Assembly: GCA_002378975.1 (NCBI GenBank)
Contig: DFST01000098.1
Span: 1-26,235 of the forward strand
Source of the DNA: Chitinophagaceae bacterium UBA3430
GTDB lineage: Bacteria > Bacteroidota > Bacteroidia > Chitinophagales > Chitinophagaceae
Direction of reading: 5' to 3'
Length of the DNA stretch: 26,235 nt
This document shows, one piece after another, positions 14,833 to 22,734 of the stretch (position 1 is the first letter of the stretch; the number at the start of each line of letters is the position of its first letter). A program made the translations under genes and the position numbers. The notes under the pieces were generated by a model, which was not told the origin of the DNA, searched no databases, and saw only the letters and a program-made list of their open reading frames with translations.

Positions 14833-15822
14833 TTACTTGACCTGATACATCACCTCTTTGACCAATCGTACCGTACGAGGCACATCGGGCAAAGCGGCCG
14901 CCACCAAATTGGGCGCATAGTGTAAAGGCGCATCGGCAGCGGTGATGCGACGGATCGGTGCATCCAAATAGTCAAATCCCTCTTTTTGTATGCGGTAAGT
15001 GATCTCGGAAGAGACAGAGGCAAAAGGCCATTGCTCCTCCACAATCACCAATCGATTCGTTTTTTTCACGCTCTCCAGGATGGTCATCCAATCGAGGGGG
15101 CGGATGGTGCGCAGGTCGATCACTTCAGCACTGATGCCTTCTTTCTCCAATTCATCGGCCGCACCCAAGGCTACCTTCATCATCTTATTGAAAGAAACGA
15201 TCGTTACATCCCGACCGGCACGCTTGACGTCGGCCTTTCCCAATTCGATGTAATATTCTTCATCGGGTACTTCGCATTTATCGCCGTACATCTGTTCACT
15301 TTCCATGAACATGATGGGATCTTCTTCAAAACGCAGGGCTTGTTTCAATAATCCTTTTGCATCGTATCCGTTGCTGGGGGATACTACTTTGATACCGGGG
15401 ATATTGGCATAAAGCGATTCAAAAGCGGTGGAGTGTTGGGCACCCAATTGTCCGGCCGAACCATTGGGACCGCGGAACACGATGGGACAAGTGATCTGTC
15501 CGCCGCTCATGGCCAACATTTTCGAAGCCGTATTTAAGATCTGATCGAGTGCCAGAACGGCGAAGTTCCAGGTCATGAACTCAACCACCGGACGAAGTCC
15601 GTTCTGTGCGGCGCCCACCCCGATGGCCGTGAAGCCCAATTCGGCAATGGGGGTATCAATGATGCGCTTGGCACCGAATTCGGCGAGCATCCCCTGACTA
15701 ACCTTGTAAGCACCGTTATATTCCGCGACCTCCTCGCCCATCATAAAAATGCGCTCATCTCTACGCATCTCTTCGCTGAGTGCTTCCCGAATGGCTTCCC
15801 GAAAGGCAATGGATCTGGACAT
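14833..15822 (-). CDS. pdhB: Pyruvate dehydrogenase E1 component, beta subunit
   Basis: The beta subunit of the heterotetrameric thiamine-diphosphate-dependent E1 carries the cofactor-activating glutamate, here Glu61 in AELGFTAIGVGAA. Other family blocks are RIFMMGEEVAEYNGAYKVS, FRGPNGSAGQLGAQHS and VIDLRTIRPLDW, with the C-terminal ITAADAPLHYAPNL. Length is 329 residues, typical. The sequence fits the pyruvate-specific form better than the branched-chain 2-oxoacid form, but the two are close. The alpha subunit is not adjacent, the upstream neighbour being a UbiD decarboxylase, so E1 genes are split in this genome or alpha lies elsewhere. The E2 lipoyl domains depend on LipA, also encoded in this window. 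A -7 like box lies at 15843-15850. Confidence 0.95.
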   Translation of the reverse strand: MSRSIAFREAIREALSEEMRRDERIFMMGEEVAEYNGAYKVSQGMLAEFGAKRIIDTPIAELGFTAIGVGAAQNGLRPVVEFMTWNFAVLALDQILNTASKMLAMSGGQITCPIVFRGPNGSAGQLGAQHSTAFESLYANIPGIKVVSPSNGYDAKGLLKQALRFEEDPIMFMESEQMYGDKCEVPDEEYYIELGKADVKRAGRDVTIVSFNKMMKVALGAADELEKEGISAEVIDLRTIRPLDWMTILESVKKTNRLVIVEEQWPFASVSSEITYRIQKEGFDYLDAPIRRITAADAPLHYAPNLVAAALPDVPRTVRLVKEVMYQVK

Positions 15823-15842
15823 GGTCAGGTTTTTGAGTGGGG

Positions 15843-15850
15843 CGAAATTA
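15843..15850 (-). promoter_or_regulatory. Candidate -7 box (TAATTTCG) for pdhB
   Basis: TAATTTCG on the minus strand is identical to the octamer before fdx and lies 20 bases before the pdhB ATG, giving a leader of about 14 nt. The -33 region is unclear. Confidence 0.45.
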
Positions 15851-15903
15851 CTGGCTGTCGAGGAGAAATCCTAACGAGACCCGGAGTTCAATGACATCAA
15901 AAT

Positions 15904-17829
15904 CTAGGACACAACAGCCTCTTCCCCATATTGCTGTGCCTTAAACTTTAGCGACGGGGATGGCAGGAAAGGGCCAAGGCCCAACTGTTCCCATTTGGCA
16001 TCCACAGCCTGGATGGTTTGCTCATTGGCCACGATGATATTGGGCCAGTCTCGTTGAAATCCGTCCAGCTCCTTGGTTTTACGCGTTCCATCAAGCCCCA
16101 AACAGGCATCGTACGAAAGCCCATCCGGTAGATCGATGCGAACCAATAAAGAGTCACGTTTCGGATCCAGGTTATTGCAAAACCGCCAAAGCGCAATGGA
16201 TAGATCTTGTGGATCGACTGTATGCTCCACGTACAGCACCATCTTGATTCCGCCAAGTTCTGGACGATTCGCCAGTAATTGATGCAAGGCACGGAAATGT
16301 CCGGGTCGATTCTTTTCGATCGATACGAGTAACACCGGGATATCTTTTGCTAACAGCTGATGGTTGATCGAATGGATCTCCGGAAAATCTTTTTGGAGTG
16401 CTTGCAATCCGCTTTCCCAACCGGAAAAGATCGGGCGTGGCTGGTATTCATCGGATCGTTCCTCTGCCTCTTTGAAAGTGCCATCGATGCTCATCTTACC
16501 GCCAAATCCGAGCTTGCTGCAACTGTGATCCAGGACGTCCATGGGCCCGGTGGCAAATGCCACGTCCTCTGCGGGGTTCAAATTCTTAAACACAGTTTGG
16601 GTCAGCGATAGGTAATCTTGGATCCGGGTGTGTTGATCGGCCATGACCAAGATTTTATTGAACATCATTTGACCAGCACCCCACATGGCATTCATCACTT
16701 TTTGGCCCTGACCCGCATAGTCCTTCTGGATCTGAGCGATCACCAGGTTGTGGAATACGCCTTCCACCGGCATGTCCATGTCTAGAATTTCAGGAACCAG
16801 TGTCATTTTAATCGGGGCCAGGAAGATTCGTTCGGTTGCTTTACCGAGCCAAGCATCCTCCTGTGGAGGGATGCCTACGATGGTAGCCGGATACACCGCA
16901 TTCTTGCGATGCGTAATGGCCGTTATGTGGAATTTTGGATACCAATCGGGTAATGAATAATAGCCGGTGTGGTCGCCAAATGGCCCTTCCCAGATCAATT
17001 CGTCTCCGGGATCTACATATCCTTCAATAATGAAATCGGCATCCGCCGGTACTTCGATATCGGGCTGTGTGAGACAACGAACCAATTCCACTTTTTTCTT
17101 CCGTAAAAATCCGGCGAGCATATACTCATCCACATTTTCGGGCAACGGGGCAGTTGCTGAGTAGGCATAGACGGGATCGCCGCCCAGCGCTACGGCCACC
17201 GGCATCCGACGGTTCAATTTTTTGTATTCGGAAAAATGTTTGGCACTCACTTTGTGTTTGTGCCAATGCATGCCGGTGAGTTGGGGACCGAATACCTGCA
17301 TCCGGTACATGCCCACATTGCGTGCATTCGTATTTGGGTCTTTGGTATGGATGACCGGCAGGGTTACGAATGGTCCGCCATCTTTTGGCCAACAAGTGAT
17401 CACCGGAATGCGAGTCATATCGGGATCCAAGTGCACAACTTCTTGACACGCCCCTTTTCCGCTGCGGACTTTCGGCATCCAGCTGGCGAATTCTCCCAGT
17501 TTGGGGATCAGCTTCAATTTGTCGACTATGGATTCTTTTGGAGTAGACAAAAGCTTAAACAAACCTTCGATTTCGTGCGCCACTTCATCCAAATGATCAA
17601 CACCCAAAGCCATACACATACGTCGTTCGCTGCCGTAGGCGTTCATGAGAACGGGGAATTCGGTACCGGTGTTCTCAAACAAAAGGGCTTTGCCTCCCCC
17701 ACCCGATTTGCTGACACGGTCGGTAATCTCAGCGATCTCCCATTTGGGATCGACAAAGGTTTTGATCCGGATCAGTTCACCGGCTTTTTCCAGTGCTTGA
17801 ATGAATTGTTGTTGATCGTTCCAGGCCAT
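15904..17829 (-). CDS. UbiD-family decarboxylase
   Basis: UbiD enzymes decarboxylate aromatic or unsaturated acids using prenylated FMN made by a UbiX partner (not in the window). Recognisable blocks are the N-terminal KALLFENTG, the central HWHKHKVSAKHF and MPVAVALGGDPVYAYSATAPLPENVDEYMLAG, and IEGYVDPGDELIWEGPFGDHTGYYS. The last contains the Glu region corresponding to the catalytic acidic residues of the family. The length, 641 residues, exceeds E. coli UbiD (about 500) because of a C-terminal extension. In Bacteroidota, long UbiD proteins of this kind are candidates for menaquinone biosynthesis, but the substrate is not determinable here. The gene follows the dipeptide epimerase gene by 47 bases, possibly with its own promoter. 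Confidence 0.92.
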   Translation of the reverse strand: MAWNDQQQFIQALEKAGELIRIKTFVDPKWEIAEITDRVSKSGGGGKALLFENTGTEFPVLMNAYGSERRMCMALGVDHLDEVAHEIEGLFKLLSTPKESIVDKLKLIPKLGEFASWMPKVRSGKGACQEVVHLDPDMTRIPVITCWPKDGGPFVTLPVIHTKDPNTNARNVGMYRMQVFGPQLTGMHWHKHKVSAKHFSEYKKLNRRMPVAVALGGDPVYAYSATAPLPENVDEYMLAGFLRKKKVELVRCLTQPDIEVPADADFIIEGYVDPGDELIWEGPFGDHTGYYSLPDWYPKFHITAITHRKNAVYPATIVGIPPQEDAWLGKATERIFLAPIKMTLVPEILDMDMPVEGVFHNLVIAQIQKDYAGQGQKVMNAMWGAGQMMFNKILVMADQHTRIQDYLSLTQTVFKNLNPAEDVAFATGPMDVLDHSCSKLGFGGKMSIDGTFKEAEERSDEYQPRPIFSGWESGLQALQKDFPEIHSINHQLLAKDIPVLLVSIEKNRPGHFRALHQLLANRPELGGIKMVLYVEHTVDPQDLSIALWRFCNNLDPKRDSLLVRIDLPDGLSYDACLGLDGTRKTKELDGFQRDWPNIIVANEQTIQAVDAKWEQLGLGPFLPSPSLKFKAQQYGEEAVVS

Positions 17830-17840
17830 GCGTTGAATTG

Positions 17841-17848
17841 TAAAAGTA
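17841..17848 (-). promoter_or_regulatory. Weak -7-like box (TACTTTTA) for ubiD-like gene
   Basis: TACTTTTA on the minus strand matches TAnnTTTG at 7 of 8 positions, 11 bases before the ATG at 17829. No -33 element at proper spacing, so the gene may instead be read from the upstream epimerase transcript. Confidence 0.3.
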
Positions 17849-17876
17849 TAACAAGGAGCGAGCCCGAAAGTTGGGA

Positions 17877-18896
17877 TCAGAACGAAAGGTTACAAGTAAT
17901 TCCCAGTCCCGGTGCTTCCGGGATCGAAACGCACCCAAAATCATAGTTCAACCCACTGGCAATGTCTTCGGCCAACAAAAGCGGCCCGTCCATGTCTACT
18001 TCGTCGATAAACGGCAGGAGATGCGCAATGGCGGCACTACCAATGGTGGACTCATTCATGGAGCCGACCATAACCTTCAAGCCCAAAGACCGCGCCTGTC
18101 GGATCATTCGTCGGGCCGGGGTAATTCCACTGCATTTGGTAAGCTTGATGTTGATGCCATGGAAAAACGGCGCACATTTTTCAACATCGGATTCAAAGAC
18201 ACAAGACTCATCCGCATACAACGGAATGCTGGAAGCCGAACGAAGTATCTCCATATCCGACCAGGCATCCTTGGCGAGGGGCTGTTCGATCAGTTCTACG
18301 CCCAACTCTTCAAGCGCAGGAAGCAGTTCCAATGCTTGAGACAGCGTCCAACCGGCATTGGCATCAACCCGAAGCCGGGCTGTTGTTTCTGCCCGCAGCG
18401 CGCGCAGCATGGATAGATCTTCGGGGGTTCCTACTTTGATTTTGTAGATGGGCCATGGGTGCTCCTTCATCTTTTCAAGCATGCGGGAAGTGGAGTCGAT
18501 CCCGATTGTATAATCGGTATTGGGCAATTGGGTCGCATTCCCCCGCCACAATTTAAAGAGCGGCATTCGGAGCATTTGTCCGTAGATGTCCCAAGCGGCC
18601 ATATCGAGTGCACATACCAAGAAGGGATTGTTGGGAAACAGATGATGCAGATAATGCCAATAGCGTTCGGGATCCGTGAAGGCGAATCGCTCAACCATTT
18701 CTTTTTTCTTTTCCAGGTCGCTGATCATCTGCTCCACCGTGATGTTGTAATACGCGATGGCCGGTGCTTCCCCGTAACCGATCAGGCCTCGGTGTTCCAA
18801 CCGAACGATGAGGGAAGGCTGATGGGTCTTGGTTCCCTTGGAAATGGTGAAGGGGTGTACAAACGGTAATCGGACTGCTTGATATTGAACCTGCAT
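17877..18896 (-). CDS. Dipeptide epimerase (L-Ala-D/L-Glu epimerase family, enolase superfamily)
   Basis: These enzymes epimerise the second residue of dipeptides, usually L-Ala-D-Glu released from peptidoglycan. The mandelate-racemase-type barrel has the first catalytic Lys in YKIKVG (Lys152 and Lys154), metal ligands Asp178 (RVDANAGW), Glu204 (LIEQPL) and Asp229 (YADES), and the second catalytic Lys at 251 in INIKLTKCSG. The later GSMNESTIGSAA and DMDGPLLL segment, where the Asp-x-Asp binds the dipeptide alpha-amino group, supports dipeptide specificity over o-succinylbenzoate synthase or muconate cycloisomerase. Length is 339 residues. The gene lies 22 bases after the 4-alpha-glucanotransferase stop codon and is probably on its transcript. 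Exact dipeptide preference cannot be stated. Confidence 0.93.
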   Translation of the reverse strand: MQVQYQAVRLPFVHPFTISKGTKTHQPSLIVRLEHRGLIGYGEAPAIAYYNITVEQMISDLEKKKEMVERFAFTDPERYWHYLHHLFPNNPFLVCALDMAAWDIYGQMLRMPLFKLWRGNATQLPNTDYTIGIDSTSRMLEKMKEHPWPIYKIKVGTPEDLSMLRALRAETTARLRVDANAGWTLSQALELLPALEELGVELIEQPLAKDAWSDMEILRSASSIPLYADESCVFESDVEKCAPFFHGINIKLTKCSGITPARRMIRQARSLGLKVMVGSMNESTIGSAAIAHLLPFIDEVDMDGPLLLAEDIASGLNYDFGCVSIPEAPGLGITCNLSF

Positions 18897-18918
18897 GGGT
18901 GCAAATTAGCCAATCGGA

Positions 18919-21612
18919 TCAGACGGCCCGTCCGGCGAGTTGCACGGAGCGATGAAATTCCTCGTTGAAGGCCTGCTCACAGATCAATTGCTCGATTGGA
19001 AGGTGCATGCGGTATTGCCAATATTGATCGGGGTTAGCTGGATCATTGATGCGTTCTTCTTGGGGAAGGGTGCGACGAAGTTGGTCGTTGCAGCCGAGGA
19101 TATCCTGCACTTGAAAAATGCTCCACATGGCAGGAGAAAGCAGGTGCTGTTCCAACACTGCACGGTTTACCCAGGCTTCACAATATTGAGGAGCTTCTCC
19201 CCATTGTTGCATTTCGTGATTGTAGAAATACTGGGTGCGCGCGGGCATCTCTTCCCACCAACCTCGGATCGTACTCATGTCGTGGGTAGACGGTGTAACG
19301 ACCGATAAATACGGGGCGTCTTGGGGATGAAAGAAGGTGCGGCTGGGATCCTTGGGCATGCGTTGTATTTCCAGACTCAGCATCCCGAGCTGTTTCATCA
19401 CATCGGGAACACAATGAGGAACCATGCCTAAATCTTCTCCGCAAACCAGCATATTGGTAGCAGCCTTGAGCGAGGGGAGTTTTTGCATGGCCTCGCGGAA
19501 CCAAAAATCATCTTGACGACGGAAGAAATAATCCAAATACAGCTCTTGCAAGGATCGTTGGATCTCCGCAGGCAGACAAGCAAAGGAATAGGTCTTATCC
19601 ATCGAGATGCGAAAATGATAAGACGATTCCTGTCCCTCTTCAGCAATCAAGATCACATTGGCAACCAGCTGGTACAGTTTTTCCCGTGTGCCATTGGGCC
19701 AAGTATCGTTGTATTGGAAATACCGTTCGATCTGTTTCTGCGTGACGTAGGCGGGCTTGAGGGCATAGGTGCCCATTTGAGCCGGTTCGAGAAAATGATT
19801 TCGGATGGAATCAGCATCGCTGCCAAAAAGCTGAGCTAGGTAGGTGTCGTTGATGTAGGGTTTGCCATATCGGTCGGCATCAAACGCAATACCTCGTTGT
19901 ATGAACTCGGAAGCGTGCACCGGAATGGCGGGTACGAATCTTCCAAGCAGCCCCTCCACCGCATGGGTCGGAATGCTCCAGATCCGGAAAAATCCCAGGA
20001 TGTGATCGATGCGGAATGCATCGTAATAGAGTTCCATTTGTTCGAAGCGTTGGCGCCACCAGGTAAAGCCATCCGCTTGCATGCGTTTCCAGTTGTACGT
20101 AGGGAAACCCCAATTCTGTCCGATCGCCGTGAAATCATCCGGAGGCGCGCCCGCCTGCCAGTTCATATGATAAAGTTCCGGAGAGATCCAAGCATCGCAC
20201 CCATGTCGATTGACTCCAATGGGTATATCGCCTTTTAGTATGATCCCTTGCTCGTGCAGATATTGAACAGCCGACTTCAGTTGTTGATGTAAATGGAACT
20301 GGATGAAACCATAAAAAGCAATTTCCCGAGCCGAGCGGGTGCCGGCTTTGAACAAAGACTTAAACGCCTCGGCGTCGTAGGTGTTGTGTTCCGGCCATTC
20401 GGAGAAATCAGCTGTTTGGTGTAGGTCTCGCAAATAGGAAAAAACACAATAGGGCTTCAGCCAGTGCTGTTGTTCTTTCCAATAGGATTTATATTCAGAA
20501 GAGGCGAGACAAGCTTTGCCAAGTCGTTCGTAAAGGATGCGCAGTAAGCTCCACTTGGCTTTCATGACGCCTTCATAATCCACAACTGGACTGGCATTCA
20601 GTCGCTTCCTTTCTTCTTCCCATTCTTCTAAGAGATCAGCATGTTCGACACCCGCAATGGCTCGAATCGATACGTAGATGGGGTGTAAGGCAAAAGCAGA
20701 GATGCCGGCATATGGATATGAATCCTTCCAGTTGTGATACGCAGTTGTATCGTTGACCGGAAGCACCTGAATCAAACGCAATCCCAGTTGTTTCCCCCAA
20801 TCGGCCAGCAGGTTGAGGTCGGCAAATTCACCAACCCCAAAACTTTGCTCCGTACGGATGCTGAATACAGGAATCGACAAGCCGGCAGCACGCCAGGTAT
20901 CGTTGGGAAGACGAATGAAACCATCGTGTATGATCCAACCATCCCTGATTTCTTCATTCAATAGATCCAAACTCCGATCGGCGCCTGATTCGTACCGAAC
21001 CCACTCATCCGTTCGATCGTTCCAAACACCATATTTGTAAACGACCGCAGCGGTAAGCTCGATAGCCGGAATTTCAAGTTCCCACCAGGGGCCATTCGAA
21101 CGCATGGCAATGGACTTGCTTTCAGTCCATGCACCCAATGCATCTATTGACCCGATTAGACGAACCGATTCTTCGGCTTTCAATAAGGGAGCCTTCACTC
21201 GAAACAACACCGATCCAGCGGAACAGTTGACCGCAGCCGTCTCGTCCGACCGATGTGGCAATAAAATATGGCGAAAAGGTCCGGTGTAAAAGGTCTGTTC
21301 ATAATCGCCCGCATGGCTCCACGTATCGGCTGTTTGCAAGGAGTCGGAAGCCGGCGATAACTTGAGCGTTCGATCCATGCCCCATTCCAAGGTTGTTCGA
21401 CCGTCCGATTCCTGCAACAAATACTTGTAGGCAAGAACCACTTCTTTTTTTGATACCGGGATCTCGATGGAGGCGCCCCACCATTGATCATTTTGATAAT
21501 CCAACGACAAGGCCTTTGCTGGATCACCGCCACCCAACGCAGGGTGATCACCATAAACCAGCAATCGCTGTCCGTAACGAGTAGAAAATCGAAGATGAAA
21601 AGAAACAGTCAT
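18919..21612 (-). CDS. malQ: 4-alpha-glucanotransferase (GH77) with two N-terminal CBM20-like domains
   Basis: MalQ/amylomaltase transfers alpha-1,4-glucan chains between malto-oligosaccharides. The GH77 barrel is clear: YDAFRIDHILGFFRIW with the nucleophile Asp536, CGEDLGMVPHCVPDVM with the acid/base Glu, and TPSTHDMSTIRGWW with the stabilising Asp. Two starch-binding domains precede it, roughly residues 1-100 (FHLRFSTRYGQRLLVYGDHPALG) and 130-230 (VLFRVKAPLL ... VRLIGSIDALGAW), giving the architecture of plant DPE2. Length is 897 residues from the ATG at 21612. A longer frame from 21693 adds 27 residues that run through a promoter-like box and dyad and look non-native. No signal peptide, so cytoplasmic. 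The dipeptide epimerase follows after 22 bases. Confidence 0.94.
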   Translation of the reverse strand: MTVSFHLRFSTRYGQRLLVYGDHPALGGGDPAKALSLDYQNDQWWGASIEIPVSKKEVVLAYKYLLQESDGRTTLEWGMDRTLKLSPASDSLQTADTWSHAGDYEQTFYTGPFRHILLPHRSDETAAVNCSAGSVLFRVKAPLLKAEESVRLIGSIDALGAWTESKSIAMRSNGPWWELEIPAIELTAAVVYKYGVWNDRTDEWVRYESGADRSLDLLNEEIRDGWIIHDGFIRLPNDTWRAAGLSIPVFSIRTEQSFGVGEFADLNLLADWGKQLGLRLIQVLPVNDTTAYHNWKDSYPYAGISAFALHPIYVSIRAIAGVEHADLLEEWEEERKRLNASPVVDYEGVMKAKWSLLRILYERLGKACLASSEYKSYWKEQQHWLKPYCVFSYLRDLHQTADFSEWPEHNTYDAEAFKSLFKAGTRSAREIAFYGFIQFHLHQQLKSAVQYLHEQGIILKGDIPIGVNRHGCDAWISPELYHMNWQAGAPPDDFTAIGQNWGFPTYNWKRMQADGFTWWRQRFEQMELYYDAFRIDHILGFFRIWSIPTHAVEGLLGRFVPAIPVHASEFIQRGIAFDADRYGKPYINDTYLAQLFGSDADSIRNHFLEPAQMGTYALKPAYVTQKQIERYFQYNDTWPNGTREKLYQLVANVILIAEEGQESSYHFRISMDKTYSFACLPAEIQRSLQELYLDYFFRRQDDFWFREAMQKLPSLKAATNMLVCGEDLGMVPHCVPDVMKQLGMLSLEIQRMPKDPSRTFFHPQDAPYLSVVTPSTHDMSTIRGWWEEMPARTQYFYNHEMQQWGEAPQYCEAWVNRAVLEQHLLSPAMWSIFQVQDILGCNDQLRRTLPQEERINDPANPDQYWQYRMHLPIEQLICEQAFNEEFHRSVQLAGRAV

Positions 21613-21637
21613 GGGCAAGCGTCGAAATCTTTCTAAT

Positions 21638-21652
21638 GTGTGACGATCACAC
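21638..21652. promoter_or_regulatory. Perfect 15-bp dyad upstream of malQ, candidate operator or leader hairpin
   Basis: GTGTGA-CGA-TCACAC is a perfect inverted repeat centred 33 bases upstream of the malQ ATG. The nearby -7-like box TATTTTCG (21659-21666, minus strand) would put the transcription start at about the dyad. It could therefore be a repressor site at +1 or form a short hairpin in the leader. The arms resemble half sites of Crp/Fnr proteins, but the 3-base spacer is not the usual 6. Confidence 0.5.
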
Positions 21653-21658
21653 GATTGA

Positions 21659-21666
21659 CGAAAATA
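21659..21666 (-). promoter_or_regulatory. Candidate -7 box (TATTTTCG) for malQ
   Basis: Minus-strand match to TAnnTTTG at 7 of 8 positions, 47 bases before the chosen malQ ATG. No normally spaced TTTG lies upstream. Confidence 0.4.
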
Positions 21667-21732
21667 CAGGATTTGGGTGACAGAAATCTGCATAGAAGGA
21701 GGTCAAACGCGAAAAAATAATGTCGGATGACC

Positions 21733-21740
21733 TATTTTTG
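21733..21740 (+). promoter_or_regulatory. Consensus -7 box (TATTTTTG) for the small membrane protein genes
   Basis: Exact match to TAnnTTTG, 16 bases before the ATG at 21756, which would give a leader of about 9 nt. This favours 21756 over an in-frame ATG at 21720. A -33 TTG at 19-21 bases is not seen. Confidence 0.5.
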
Positions 21741-21755
21741 CAAAAACCCATTTAC

Positions 21756-21911
21756 ATGGAACAAGCAAAGAATTATCGTGGACTCTGGTGGCTGGTCTTT
21801 TTTGCCTCTACCGCTGCGTTGGCCCTGGCCGTTTATACCCACTGGGAGTGGCTGACGTTGATCCTTCCCTTTCAGACAACTGCTTTCGTTAAAGCAATGG
21901 ACATTATGTAA
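21756..21911 (+). CDS. Small membrane protein of unknown function (51 residues)
   Basis: The 51-residue product (MEQAKNYRGLWWL start) has one strong transmembrane segment (WWLVFFASTAALALAVY, about residues 11-27) and a second, weaker hydrophobic stretch (WLTLILPFQTTAF) before a short tail. I do not recognise a family. It is supported as a real gene by an exact -7 promoter box 16 bases upstream and by its spacing of only 4 bases to the following Pmp3-like gene, implying an operon. An upstream ATG at 21720 would add 12 residues but lies upstream of the promoter box. Confidence 0.6.
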   Translation: MEQAKNYRGLWWLVFFASTAALALAVYTHWEWLTLILPFQTTAFVKAMDIM

Positions 21912-21915
21912 TCCT

Positions 21916-22305
21916 ATGAAAAGGTTCTATTTCCTCATTCTCTTCTGCTTGCTAACGATTGTTCCGAATTTAGTTTCGGCCACATTGCCAGCCCCCGCGC
22001 CCACTCCGTGGACTGAAGCCTTTCGCACACATTGGAAATCCCGTACTCCCGCTGAGAGAAAAGAACTCAAGCAATCCATTAAAACGGAGATTCGTAATTT
22101 TCAAAAGGCAAAAAAACAAGGGCGTGCCGCCGACACCAACACACTGTTGTTGGTGCTTATTTCACTCATCCTTCCTCCGCTCGCCGTTTATTTGCACCAA
22201 GGCGAGATCAACTCCAAGTTCTGGATCAGCTTATTGCTAACACTGTTGATTTGGGTGCCCGGTGTTATTTATGCATTGCTGGTGATCTTCGGTGTCGTGA
22301 ATTAA
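21916..22305 (+). CDS. YqaE/Pmp3 family membrane protein with N-terminal signal peptide
   Basis: The 129-residue protein has a signal peptide (FYFLILFCLLTIVPNLVSA), a basic, polar linker (about 25-70, with RTPAERKELKQSIKTEIRNFQKAKKQ), then a Pmp3/YqaE domain of two transmembrane helices: LLVLISLILPPLAVYLHQG and FWISLLLTLLIWVPGVIYAL. Pmp3 proteins are small inner-membrane proteolipids; in yeast loss causes membrane hyperpolarisation and salt sensitivity. The signal-peptide-plus-linker form is typical of Bacteroidota members. The gene is 4 bases after the 51-residue membrane protein gene and ends at a strong bidirectional terminator. The physiological role in this group is not established. Confidence 0.85.
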   Translation: MKRFYFLILFCLLTIVPNLVSATLPAPAPTPWTEAFRTHWKSRTPAERKELKQSIKTEIRNFQKAKKQGRAADTNTLLLVLISLILPPLAVYLHQGEINSKFWISLLLTLLIWVPGVIYALLVIFGVVN

Positions 22306-22328
22306 CGATCCGATCTACACATAAATGA

Positions 22329-22352
22329 AAATGCCCCCAAATGGGGGCATTT
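22329..22352. terminator. Bidirectional intrinsic terminator between Pmp3-like gene and rplT
   Basis: ATGCCCCC (22331-22338), loop AAAT, GGGGGCAT (22343-22350) form a perfect 8-bp stem, extended by A-T pairs at the base. It ends in a short T-run (TTTCT) on the plus strand and in TTTTCATTT on the minus strand. It therefore can end transcripts from both convergent genes. Confidence 0.85.
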
Positions 22353-22373
22353 CTAATTCTATACAAATTGGTC

Positions 22374-22718
22374 TTATTTGACCGACTGCACCAGATTCTT
22401 GAAAGTCTCTGGGTTATTCATAGCCAAGTCGGCCAACACCTTACGGTCGAGTTCGATCCCTTTCTGTTGCAGTTTGTTGATGAAAACGGAATAGGTCATT
22501 CCTTCTTCACGTACAGCTGCATTGATACGGGCGATCCACAATCCGCGGTATTCACGTTTTTTCAATTTGCGACCCACGAACATGTAGGTCATCCCTTTCT
22601 CAACGACATTCTTGGCAACGGTCAGTACATTCTTACGTTTGCCATAATATCCTTTGGCTTGCTTGAGTATTTTTTTACGGCGTGCTTTGGAAGCAACGGC
22701 ATTTTTTGAACGAGGCAT
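22374..22718 (-). CDS. rplT: 50S ribosomal protein L20
   Basis: L20 is a primary 23S rRNA-binding protein required for early 50S assembly and, in bacteria studied, a repressor of its own operon. The 114-residue sequence is unmistakable: MPRSKNAVASKARRKKILKQAKGYYGKRKN at the basic N-terminus (read in segments), then LWIARINAAVREEGMTYS and a C-terminal LADLAMNNPETFKNLV. It follows rpmI by 44 bases, in the usual order, and ends before a strong terminator. Confidence 0.99.
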   Translation of the reverse strand: MPRSKNAVASKARRKKILKQAKGYYGKRKNVLTVAKNVVEKGMTYMFVGRKLKKREYRGLWIARINAAVREEGMTYSVFINKLQQKGIELDRKVLADLAMNNPETFKNLVQSVK

Positions 22719-22734
22719 GGTAAATCAGTTTAGA

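Noticed and set aside
17236..17946. A 236-codon plus-strand open frame across ubiD and epimerase ends
   Set aside because: It spans two well-supported minus-strand genes and the gap between them. Composition is shadow-like and there is no promoter or motif.
21639..21651. A Crp binding site upstream of malQ
   Set aside because: TGTGA and TCACA half sites are present, but they are separated by 3 bases, not the 6 required for Crp. Kept only as an unidentified dyad.
21613..21693. Longer malQ start at 21693
   Set aside because: The extra 27 residues show no domain and would cover the promoter-like box and the dyad. The CBM20-like domain begins directly after the ATG at 21612.
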